From the NCBI GenBank assembly GCA_030705945.1, contig JAUZPS010000326.1:1-5763 (forward strand): a stretch of DNA of 5,763 nt, given 5' to 3'. Positions 1 to 5,763 of this stretch are shown piece by piece (position 1 is the stretch's first letter; every line of letters starts with the position of its first letter). Position numbers and translations under genes: made by a program. Below the pieces are notes generated by a model. It was not told the DNA's origin, made no database searches, and worked only from the letters and a program-made list of their open reading frames with translations. Origin of the DNA: Bacillota bacterium (GTDB lineage Bacteria; Bacillota; Clostridia; Acetivibrionales; DSM-2933).

Positions 1-2
1 AA

Positions 3-134
3 AAAAGCTTTGTTGTTTTAGAAAATAAAAAAGTTGTTAGCGCAAATCTTAAAGAGAATGAAAAGAATCAAGCAATTAAGGGACTTGATTTGGCTGATAA
101 GATTATCAGAAGCAATTACTTTAAAAATTATTAA
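3..134 (+). CDS. 3' end of an unidentified gene (5'-truncated)
   Basis: An open frame enters from the left edge and ends at TAA 132-134, giving the last 43 residues of a protein. The visible tail is lysine- and asparagine-rich and hydrophilic, with the run GLDLADKIIRSNYFKNY at the C-terminus, a likely amphipathic helix. It has no membrane segment and no motif that I can assign to a family. The other two forward frames are closed by early stops (positions 19-21 and 26-28), and a strong terminator hairpin follows 78 bases downstream in the right orientation, which supports a genuine gene end. It converges on sspH. Function is unknown; the start and most of the gene lie outside the window. Confidence 0.6.
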   Translation, partial: KSFVVLENKKVVSANLKENEKNQAIKGLDLADKIIRSNYFKNY

Positions 135-194
135 AAACTTATCAAAATTATATATATTAAATCGTTGTCTTTTATATTTTATTTCAAAAGATAC

Positions 195-214
195 TTAACT
201 TCCCAAGAAGTTGA
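195..214. repeat. Small hairpin abutting the terminator
   Basis: AACTTC (197-202) pairs with GAAGTT (207-212) around a CCAA loop; one U-G and one U-A pair could extend it to 195-214. It sits directly against the larger terminator hairpin, so transcripts from the left gene would carry two tandem hairpins. It may be an accessory part of the termination or 3'-end structure, or simply chance in AT-rich DNA. Confidence 0.4.
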
Positions 215-248
215 AAAAGCAGCCTATAAACCTCAAGGCTGCTTTTTC
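213..248. terminator. Bidirectional intrinsic terminator between convergent genes
   Basis: GAAAAAGCAGCC (213-224) and GGCTGCTTTTTC (237-248) form a perfect 12-bp stem around a 12-base loop. The stem has a GC-rich core and an A run on one side matched by a T run on the other, so in either direction the hairpin ends in five U residues. It lies between the stop of the left gene (134) and the stop of sspH (253-255, minus strand), only four bases past the latter, and should terminate both. Confidence 0.88.
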
Positions 249-252
249 ATAC

Positions 253-438
253 TTACACTACAGGACTATTTTCTACCAACAAATAAACCGGTACTTCAAT
301 TTTTTGCTTCCTGTCCAGTGTTATAACTTCGGCTACATTATTATCCTTAACACTTTCCAACCAAACCGGACTGCCCTGGTATAACACCTGGACTACATCC
401 CCGGAGGAAATTATTTCTTTTGCTCTGTTAGTATCCAA
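253..438 (-). CDS. sspH: H-type small acid-soluble spore protein SspH
   Basis: A 61-residue protein of the SspH family (PF08141). These minor small acid-soluble proteins are made in the developing forespore and stay in the spore core. In Bacillus subtilis sspH is transcribed under forespore sigma factor control; its precise role is not well defined. The sequence shows the family hallmarks: the N-terminal MDTNRAKEI motif (residues 1-9), the central QGSPVWLESV segment (about 21-30), and a C-terminal VPVYLLVE stretch. Length matches the B. subtilis protein (about 59 residues). The start is TTG (436-438); it is favoured because it gives the family-typical MD..RAKEI N-terminus and lies 11 bases after AAAGGAG. 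The nearest ATG upstream is out of frame. The gene is monocistronic, ending four bases before a bidirectional terminator. It marks the host as an endospore former. Confidence 0.93.
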   Translation of the reverse strand: MDTNRAKEIISSGDVVQVLYQGSPVWLESVKDNNVAEVITLDRKQKIEVPVYLLVENSPVV

Positions 439-449
439 AAATGCTGCAT

Positions 450-456
450 CTCCTTT
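450..456 (-). promoter_or_regulatory. Ribosome binding site of sspH (supports TTG start)
   Basis: On the minus strand AAAGGAG is a strong anti-16S match, with 11 bases before the TTG start at 438. It decides the start, because the ATG inside AAAGGAGATG is too close to the site and in another frame. Confidence 0.8.
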
Positions 457-466
457 ATTTTTCTAT

Positions 467-495
467 TATTATCTCTCATAACTTAAGAATTATGA
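467..495 (-). promoter_or_regulatory. Weak candidate forespore-type promoter for sspH
   Basis: Read on the minus strand, TCATA (495-491) is followed after 17 bases by GATAATA (473-467). This resembles the sigma-G/sigma-F pattern (GNATR, 17-18 bases, CATNNTA), with one mismatch in each element. It would start transcription just ahead of the ribosome binding site at 456-450. A second possible -10, CATAATT (494-488), lacks a good -35 at the right distance. The assignment rests mainly on the known forespore control of sspH and is tentative. Confidence 0.28.
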
Positions 496-496
496 G
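475..496. repeat. Inverted repeat CTCATAA-N8-TTATGAG
   Basis: Perfect 7-bp arms (475-481 and 490-496) flank an 8-base centre that itself contains the palindrome CTTAAG (482-487). It lies 37 bases upstream of the sspH start and overlaps the only candidate sspH promoter elements. It could be an operator for a dimeric regulator, or an AT-rich coincidence. Confidence 0.5.
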
Positions 497-531
497 GTCG
501 TTTCAAAAAATTCCTTGTCCATATTATTTTT

Positions 532-560
532 GCAAATAAAGATGCTTTAACTTTATTTGC
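532..560. repeat. Perfect 10-bp inverted repeat GCAAATAAAG-N9-CTTTATTTGC
   Basis: Left arm 532-541 and right arm 551-560 are exact complements around a 9-base loop. This is the strongest dyad of the divergent region. It is upstream of the candidate synthase promoter (592-619) and about 95 bases upstream of the sspH start. T runs lie close by on both strands (526-531 on plus, and further off at 573-577), but no known transcript would end here, so an operator-like site is as plausible as a terminator. Confidence 0.6.
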
Positions 561-591
561 TTATGTAAAATCTTTTTCACTATTTATATAA

Positions 592-619
592 ATCACAAAT
601 TATCCCAATGGTATATAAT
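592..619 (+). promoter_or_regulatory. Candidate vegetative promoter of the glucan synthase gene
   Basis: A perfect -10 hexamer TATAAT (614-619) has ATCACA (592-597, four of six matches to TTGACA) 16 bases upstream. In the alternative register TATATA (612-617) is preceded by TGG, an extended -10 element. Transcription would start near 626, leaving a leader of about 110 bases that contains the hairpin at 672-696. Further AT-rich -10 look-alikes occur at 646-651, so the assignment is moderate. Confidence 0.5.
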
Positions 620-671
620 CCCACTTATTAAAACATCTATTTCTGTAAAATATAAGAACATAATGTCTTTA

Positions 672-696
672 AAAATACTTCATCTATAAGTATTTT
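672..696 (+). repeat. Inverted repeat / leader hairpin AAAATACTT-N7-AAGTATTTT
   Basis: Perfect 9-bp arms (672-680 and 688-696) flank a 7-base loop, CATCTAT. If transcription starts near 626 it lies in the 5' leader of the synthase mRNA, ending 21 bases before the ribosome binding site. The stem is almost all A-U and only four U residues follow the loop side, so it is a poor terminator. It could be an operator or a weak RNA structure. Confidence 0.5.
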
Positions 697-717
697 CTAG
701 AAGAGAGATAAATTGCT

Positions 718-725
718 AAAAGGAG
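718..725 (+). promoter_or_regulatory. Ribosome binding site of the glucan synthase gene
   Basis: AAAAGGAG lies 11 bases before the ATG at 737. An ATG at 726-728 directly abuts the site, but its frame stops after four codons (TGA 738-740), so 737 is the start. Confidence 0.85.
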
Positions 726-736
726 ATGTTTATTAA

Positions 737-3700
737 ATGACATTGAATATAAACCCCATCATATTAATTGGAATTGTCGCTGTATTTACAATTTTATTCT
801 GGGTGAATATAAAAAGGTTCAGGCAGCTTCATATTATTAAGATGCATGATGCCTCTCTTACCTCTGAAGAACTTGAGGAACATGCCAGAAAGATTGCTAT
901 CGATCATACTGTTTCAAATAACTCCAAGTATGGCAACTGGCCTGTTATAAAGATGAATGAAAACTTCGACTTTATAAGTTCTGTTTATAAGGACTTGAAT
1001 ATTGCGGCAGGACGAAAGAATTCTGTTCCACCTGCAGCTGAGTGGTTATTGGATAATTTTTACATACTCGAAGAACAGGTCAAGGTAGTAAGAAAAGATC
1101 TTTCAGGTGTGGAATATTTCAGGCTTCCCGCCTTAAAATACGGACCTTTAAAGGGTTATGCCCGAATTTACGCAATCGCCATTGAACTAGTCGCTCATAC
1201 AGGCGGGCAAATAAATGAAAACATCATTTTAAATTATCTTAAAGCTTATCAGAGCCACAACAACCTGACGGACAGAGAGATATGGGCCATGCCTGCCATG
1301 ATGAGGATAGCTCTAATAGAAAGTATAAAAAACATCTGTGAAAAGCTTAAAGATACAATGAAGGAATGGCATGCCGCTGATGAGCTTGCTGACAGCATTT
1401 TAAAAAGTGAGGATTATAACACATTAAAACTCGTTAAGAGTCTGGATAATATGCTAAAATCATCCCAGCAGATCAATACCTCATTTATTGAGCACCTGTC
1501 TTTTCGTTTCAGAAAATCAGGCAAGGGTTATTCAAGATTCTCAGGCGCATTAGATGATCTCCTGCAAAAATATGGCTCCAGCACATCTGAAATGACTCAG
1601 AAAGAACACAGCATTCAAGCTGCATATTCGGTGTCAATAGGAAATTCTATTCTTAGTCTCAGATTTATATCTTCCCTTGATTGGTCATATATATTTGATG
1701 AAATAAGCAATGTTGAACAGGTCTTAAGGGCTGATGAAGTATACAACCGCATGGACCCTTCTACAAGAGGCATGTACAGAAGAAAACTTGAGGAATTAGC
1801 CGTCCTATCCAAAACGACCGAGATCCATATTGCAAGAGAAGCTATCTGGCTTGCTCAGAACTCTTCATCGGAATCAGCAAAGGAGAGTTCTGATGACCGA
1901 ATAAAACACGTAGGATATTATATAATTGGAAACGGAGTATCTGAATTAGAAAAAAGAATTAAATACAACCCTTCTTTTTTCCGCAGGTTGTCTTCCAGAA
2001 TAAAGAGAAACTCTGCGGCTCTTTATCTGTGTTCTATACTATTTGCGAGAGCTTTGATAGTTTATTTCCTGATGCATTATTCATACGCGCTTTCATCAAG
2101 ACACGCTATTTCCCTGTGCATTCTTACAGGTTTGATTGTTACGATTCCCGTATCTGAAGTTGTAGTAAACTTAGTTAACTGGGTTCTTTGTAATACAACA
2201 AAACCTGACTCCCTCCCTAGAATAGATCTTAAGGAAGGTATAGGCGAGAGTCTTAGTTCTTTGGTCGTAATACCTGCTCTGCTTCCTGATGAAAAAAGGG
2301 TAAATGACCTTTTAAATAATCTGGAAACCCATTATCTTGCCAATAAGGACAACAATTTATACTTTGCCTTAGCGGGAGATTTTAAGGACTCGCCTGATGA
2401 AAAAAGCCCCCTCGATCAAAAAATCCTTGAGGCGGGACTAAATGGCGTAAGAAAGCTTAATCAGAAATACAGGAGAGATAATGGATCGGATATTTTTTAT
2501 TACTTTCACAGGCATAGAAGATTCAATCAGTTTCAAAATAAATGGATGGGCTGGGAAAGAAAAAGGGGCGCCTTGATAGAACTTAACAACCTTCTTACAG
2601 GCTCAAAAGATACAAGTTATTCAAATATGTCCAGCAGTATCAGCTCTATTCCAAAGGTTCATTATGTTATAACACTTGACGCGGATACAATGCTTCCTAT
2701 AGATAGCGCGAAAAAGCTGATTGGAATCATGGCTCATCCGTTGAACAAGCCTGTTATAGATATTAAGCGAGGAATTGTTACTGACGGGTATGGACTTATA
2801 CAGCCCCATATCAGCTTTGAAATAGGAAGCGCTAACAAGACGCTGTTTTCCAGAATTTTTACAGGCCAGGAAGGCATTGATCCCTACGCCTGCGCTATTT
2901 CCGATGTTTATCAGGACACTTTTGGAGAGGGTATATTTACAGGTAAAGGTATTTATAACCTTGATATATTTCAGAAGGTATTGAAGGATGCTATTCCGGA
3001 AAATACAGTTTTAAGTCATGACTTGCTTGAAGGTTCATATATTCGCGCAGGACTTGCGTCCGATATCGATTTGGTGGACTCATTTCCTTCAAGCTATAGC
3101 TCTTATGCGGCAAGAATGCATAGATGGATAAGAGGCGACTGGCAGTTGTTGCCATGGCTCAGGAGAACTTTAAGGGACAATAATGGGAAACGAACACGAA
3201 ACCCGTTTAATGCCATTTCTATATGGAAAATAGTGGATAACCTAAGAAGAAGTCTTTTTGCTCCTGCTCTCACTCTGCTGATTATAGCTGGATTTAGCAT
3301 ATTGCCAGGATCAGCGCTTTTCTGGCTAGGCTTATCTATGTTTTGTTTGTTATTTCCACTAATTACATCAATAATAGATTACATTGCGTCATCGAAAATT
3401 ATAAAGGTAAGGGTTAAGAGGCATATACCAGTAATTTCAGGCCTTAAGGCCAATCTTTACCAACTCGCTTTGCAGTTTGCCTTTCTCCCTTATCAGGCTT
3501 ACCTCGTAACAGACGCCGTCCTAAGGACGTTATTCAGGCTTACAATAACCCGTAGAAACATGTTGGAATGGGTAACCGCCGCAGATGTGGAAAGAGATCA
3601 GAAAAATTCAATATTAAGCTTCTGGAATAAAATGAATATTACTCTTCCCATATCCATAGGCTTATTTGCCTTTTCAGCTATAATTAAGCCTTCGTCTGTT

Positions 3701-5763
3701 ATAATGACATTGCCATTAATGGTTATATGGTCCACCTCTCCTTTTATTGCTTACAGAATAAGCAAGGTTTATGACGAAGAAGAAGTACAGATTTCACCAG
3801 AGGATATAAAGGATTTAAGAGTGATATCAAGAAAAACATGGAGGTATTTTGAGGAGTTCATAAATCATAAAAACAACTATCTCCCACCTGACAATTTCCA
3901 GGAAGATCCCCCTAACGGCATAGCCTACAGGACTTCTCCAACCAACATAGGACTTGGACTTATGTCTTTTCTTGCTGCCAGGGATATGGGCTATATCGGC
4001 TCAAATGAAATGTTAGAGAGAACATCAAGAACCATGTCTACAATTGATAAACTGGAGATATGGAACGGTCATTTGTATAACTGGTATGACACACGCACCC
4101 TTAAGCCTTTAAAACCAAGGTATATATCCACAGTCGACAGCGGAAACCTTGTATGCTACCTTATTGCTTTCAGACAAGGTCTTAATGATTATCTTAAAAA
4201 GCCATTGGTGGATTTTAAATTTATTAATGGAATTGAAGATACCGCAACTCTTGCGGCTCGTGAAAGCAATATTGAATTCAACGCGCTAGACCCGAAGGAT
4301 GTTTTTCCTACAGAAAACAATACTAGCCTCTTTACCTGGAAAAGAACGCTAGAGGATATAAGAAGCGGTATTTCTACTGTAAATATTAAAAAATCGCCAT
4401 GGCTAAGCAAGCTTAATAAAATGATTAATTCTTTCAGAGACGAGATCAATCTGTTTCATCCATGGCTTGACGCCTTTACTAACATATCGGAAATTTTTAC
4501 CCCTGAGGCCTTCAGCCCTGAGGGAACAATTTTGCATTCCGATCTTGAAGATAATATCTTTTATAAAGAAATCACCGACGGAAAAAACGCAAATATTAGT
4601 GGAAAACCTTCACCTTTTCCAAATCTGGGCTATGAAGAGACAAGAAACAAACCAAAAGGGACAGGTCTTAGCGGACGGGATATTTTAAGGCTTGCAGAGG
4701 ACGCTACAGGTAAGATTAAAATCACAATGGGACCTTTAGAATTATCTGAAACCTATAATAAGGTATTATATGAAATTGAATGCATCATCGACGATTGCAA
4801 AGATAAGACGAGCAAGAGCTTTTTATGGCTTCAGGGGTTACATGATTCAATAGAAAAAGCGCTTAGAAATGTGGAAAACTTTAATGATAAAACGCGGTCC
4901 ATAATAGAAAAAATAAGCAGAATTATTGATGGCACAGGCTTCGCCCCCCTATATGACGGGAAAAAGCAGCTCTTTTCAATCGGGTATAACCTTGAAGAAA
5001 ACAGGTTGACGAATTCATATTATGACTTACTTGCTTCAGAAGCAAGGCAAACAAGTTATATAGCGGTTGCCAGAGGCGAAGTCCCGCTGAAGCATTGGAC
5101 AAGACTTGGCCGCAGCATAACTGTAGTTGATTTTTACAGGGGTCTTGTATCATGGACTGGAACCATGTTTGAGTATCTTATGCCTTTGATATTAATGAAA
5201 AATTTTAAAAACACGATGTTGGATGAAACATACTCATTTGTTGTCAGAAGCCAGAAAAAGTATGGAAGGCGCAAACGCGTTCCATGGGGAGTTTCAGAGT
5301 CAGGTTTCTATTCCCTTGACATAGATTTAAATTACCAGTATAAGGCAGTCGGCGTTCCATGGCTTGGCCTTAAACGCGGTCTTCTAGAGGACACAGTTGT
5401 ATCTCCATATTCAACATTTCTCGCTTTGCTTGTTGACCCCCAAAGCGCCATTGAAAATATAAAAAGGTTGCGCTCAGAAGGTCTTGATGGGGCTTATGGA
5501 TTTTACGAAGCTGTTGATTATACCCTTGAAAGGCTTCCTTTCGGCTCTAAAAGGGCAATCGTTAAAAGTTATATGATTCACCATGAAGGCATGAGCTTTT
5601 TAGCTCTCAATAACTTTCTAAACAAAAACATTATGCAGGACCGTTTTCACCGGGATCCTGTTGTTAAGGCGGCTGAGTTGCTGCTTCAGGAGAAAGTTCC
5701 GGTTGACTATACGGGAGCAAGGGAAAATAAAGAAAAAGTTGTTCCATACAAAGATATGGTATA
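737..5763 (+). CDS. cgs: Cyclic beta-1,2-glucan synthase (GT84 + glucoamylase-like/GH189), 3'-truncated by window
   Basis: Membrane enzyme of the Cgs/ChvB/NdvB family, which polymerises UDP-glucose into beta-1,2-glucan and cyclises it. There are 1,675 residues in one uninterrupted frame and no stop; homologues have about 2,800, so the C-terminal GH94 part is outside. Order: anchor helix (about 5-25, followed by K/R); helical cytosolic region with VPPAAEWLLDNFY (97-109), LTDREIWAMP (177-186) and MDPSTRGMYRR (339-349); membrane helices about 428-447 and 457-480; GT84 core with VVIPALLP (510-517), WMGWERKRG (603-611), TLDADT (646-651, the DxD metal/UDP site), YGLIQPH (685-691), FGEGIFTGKG (729-738), SHDLLEG (760-766, likely catalytic Asp762) and RMHRWIRGDWQ (793-803, the Q/RxxRW acceptor motif); helices about 840-857, 861-880, 970-983 and 988-1006, with LEWVTAA (943-949) between. 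The middle glucoamylase-like domain (PF10091; GH189 transglycosylase/cyclase type) shows LPPDNFQED (1049-1057), TSPTNIGL (1066-1073), YNWYDTRT (1114-1121), STVDSGNL (1131-1138), NSYYDLLASEAR (1426-1437), WTGTMFEYLMP (1473-1483), VPWGVSES (1515-1522), LNYQY (1531-1535), YGFYEA (1587-1592) and HHEGMS (1615-1620). Family certain; cyclic product inferred. Confidence 0.93.
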   Translation, partial: MTLNINPIILIGIVAVFTILFWVNIKRFRQLHIIKMHDASLTSEELEEHARKIAIDHTVSNNSKYGNWPVIKMNENFDFISSVYKDLNIAAGRKNSVPPAAEWLLDNFYILEEQVKVVRKDLSGVEYFRLPALKYGPLKGYARIYAIAIELVAHTGGQINENIILNYLKAYQSHNNLTDREIWAMPAMMRIALIESIKNICEKLKDTMKEWHAADELADSILKSEDYNTLKLVKSLDNMLKSSQQINTSFIEHLSFRFRKSGKGYSRFSGALDDLLQKYGSSTSEMTQKEHSIQAAYSVSIGNSILSLRFISSLDWSYIFDEISNVEQVLRADEVYNRMDPSTRGMYRRKLEELAVLSKTTEIHIAREAIWLAQNSSSESAKESSDDRIKHVGYYIIGNGVSELEKRIKYNPSFFRRLSSRIKRNSAALYLCSILFARALIVYFLMHYSYALSSRHAISLCILTGLIVTIPVSEVVVNLVNWVLCNTTKPDSLPRIDLKEGIGESLSSLVVIPALLPDEKRVNDLLNNLETHYLANKDNNLYFALAGDFKDSPDEKSPLDQKILEAGLNGVRKLNQKYRRDNGSDIFYYFHRHRRFNQFQNKWMGWERKRGALIELNNLLTGSKDTSYSNMSSSISSIPKVHYVITLDADTMLPIDSAKKLIGIMAHPLNKPVIDIKRGIVTDGYGLIQPHISFEIGSANKTLFSRIFTGQEGIDPYACAISDVYQDTFGEGIFTGKGIYNLDIFQKVLKDAIPENTVLSHDLLEGSYIRAGLASDIDLVDSFPSSYSSYAARMHRWIRGDWQLLPWLRRTLRDNNGKRTRNPFNAISIWKIVDNLRRSLFAPALTLLIIAGFSILPGSALFWLGLSMFCLLFPLITSIIDYIASSKIIKVRVKRHIPVISGLKANLYQLALQFAFLPYQAYLVTDAVLRTLFRLTITRRNMLEWVTAADVERDQKNSILSFWNKMNITLPISIGLFAFSAIIKPSSVIMTLPLMVIWSTSPFIAYRISKVYDEEEVQISPEDIKDLRVISRKTWRYFEEFINHKNNYLPPDNFQEDPPNGIAYRTSPTNIGLGLMSFLAARDMGYIGSNEMLERTSRTMSTIDKLEIWNGHLYNWYDTRTLKPLKPRYISTVDSGNLVCYLIAFRQGLNDYLKKPLVDFKFINGIEDTATLAARESNIEFNALDPKDVFPTENNTSLFTWKRTLEDIRSGISTVNIKKSPWLSKLNKMINSFRDEINLFHPWLDAFTNISEIFTPEAFSPEGTILHSDLEDNIFYKEITDGKNANISGKPSPFPNLGYEETRNKPKGTGLSGRDILRLAEDATGKIKITMGPLELSETYNKVLYEIECIIDDCKDKTSKSFLWLQGLHDSIEKALRNVENFNDKTRSIIEKISRIIDGTGFAPLYDGKKQLFSIGYNLEENRLTNSYYDLLASEARQTSYIAVARGEVPLKHWTRLGRSITVVDFYRGLVSWTGTMFEYLMPLILMKNFKNTMLDETYSFVVRSQKKYGRRKRVPWGVSESGFYSLDIDLNYQYKAVGVPWLGLKRGLLEDTVVSPYSTFLALLVDPQSAIENIKRLRSEGLDGAYGFYEAVDYTLERLPFGSKRAIVKSYMIHHEGMSFLALNNFLNKNIMQDRFHRDPVVKAAELLLQEKVPVDYTGARENKEKVVPYKDMV

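Larger units (their letters stand above)
439..736. other. Divergent intergenic control region between sspH and the glucan synthase gene
   Basis: These 298 bases are markedly more AT-rich than the flanking genes and contain no credible coding frame on either strand. They hold a ribosome binding site at each end, one on each strand, three non-identical perfect inverted repeats (475-496, 532-560 and 672-696), and a consensus -10 hexamer for the rightward gene at 614-619. It must contain the promoters of both divergent genes. The repeats suggest protein binding sites or RNA hairpins; their actual function is not shown by the sequence. Confidence 0.7.

Noticed and set aside
3..438. Possible operon between the left-edge gene, sspH and the synthase.
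   Set aside because: sspH runs on the opposite strand, and a strong bidirectional terminator separates it from the left gene.
672..696. Possible attenuator-type terminator in the synthase leader.
   Set aside because: The stem is almost entirely A-U and the following U run is only four residues inside the stem, unlike the strong terminator at 213-248.
726..740. Tiny ATG-started frame of four codons whose TGA overlaps the synthase ATG, resembling a coupled leader peptide.
   Set aside because: Its ATG directly abuts AGGAG with no spacer, so initiation there is improbable; it is most simply the continuation of the ribosome binding site.
1615..5153. Several antisense and out-of-frame open frames of 62-86 codons within the synthase gene (for example 4189-4449 minus and 4467-4688 plus).
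   Set aside because: They lie wholly inside a gene with family motifs along its full length, have no recognisable protein features of their own, and are explained as shadows of the real frame.
1..5763. Search for mobile elements, attachment sites, tRNA or rRNA genes and CRISPR-like arrays.
   Set aside because: No transposase or integrase motifs, no regularly spaced direct repeats and no tRNA-like cloverleaf were seen on either strand.

Overview
The window looks like a piece of chromosome from an anaerobic, spore-forming Firmicute, most likely a clostridial species. The evidence is AT-rich DNA, heavy use of AGA/AGG/ATA codons, strong AAAGGAG ribosome binding sites, a TTG start codon, and a clear small acid-soluble spore protein gene. 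The exact genus cannot be fixed from the sequence.

Layout: positions 3-134 hold the last 43 codons of a rightward gene that I do not recognise. It converges on sspH (253-438, minus strand), and the two share a strong bidirectional terminator hairpin at 213-248. Between sspH and the next gene lies a 298-base divergent, very AT-rich control region (439-736). It carries three separate perfect inverted repeats, a good candidate vegetative promoter (TATAAT at 614-619) and a ribosome binding site on each strand.

From 737 to the right edge runs one huge open gene with no stop: the first 1,675 residues of a cyclic beta-1,2-glucan synthase (Cgs/ChvB/NdvB family). In order the protein has an N-terminal anchor helix, a long cytosolic helical region, a membrane-embedded GT84 glycosyltransferase that polymerises glucose from UDP-glucose, and a middle glucoamylase-like region (PF10091/GH189 type) that in this family performs cyclisation. 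The C-terminal GH94 phosphorylase-like part expected from full-length homologues (about 2,800 residues) lies beyond the window.

The two main genes are not obviously functionally linked. sspH is a forespore DNA-protecting protein gene with its own terminator, whereas the synthase is transcribed the opposite way. I found no mobile element, CRISPR array, RNA gene or clearly new system. The points of interest are the inverted-repeat-rich promoter region, the near-identical leader layout of the two divergent genes, the N-terminal anchor helix of the synthase, and the presence of a cyclic glucan synthase in a Gram-positive spore former.
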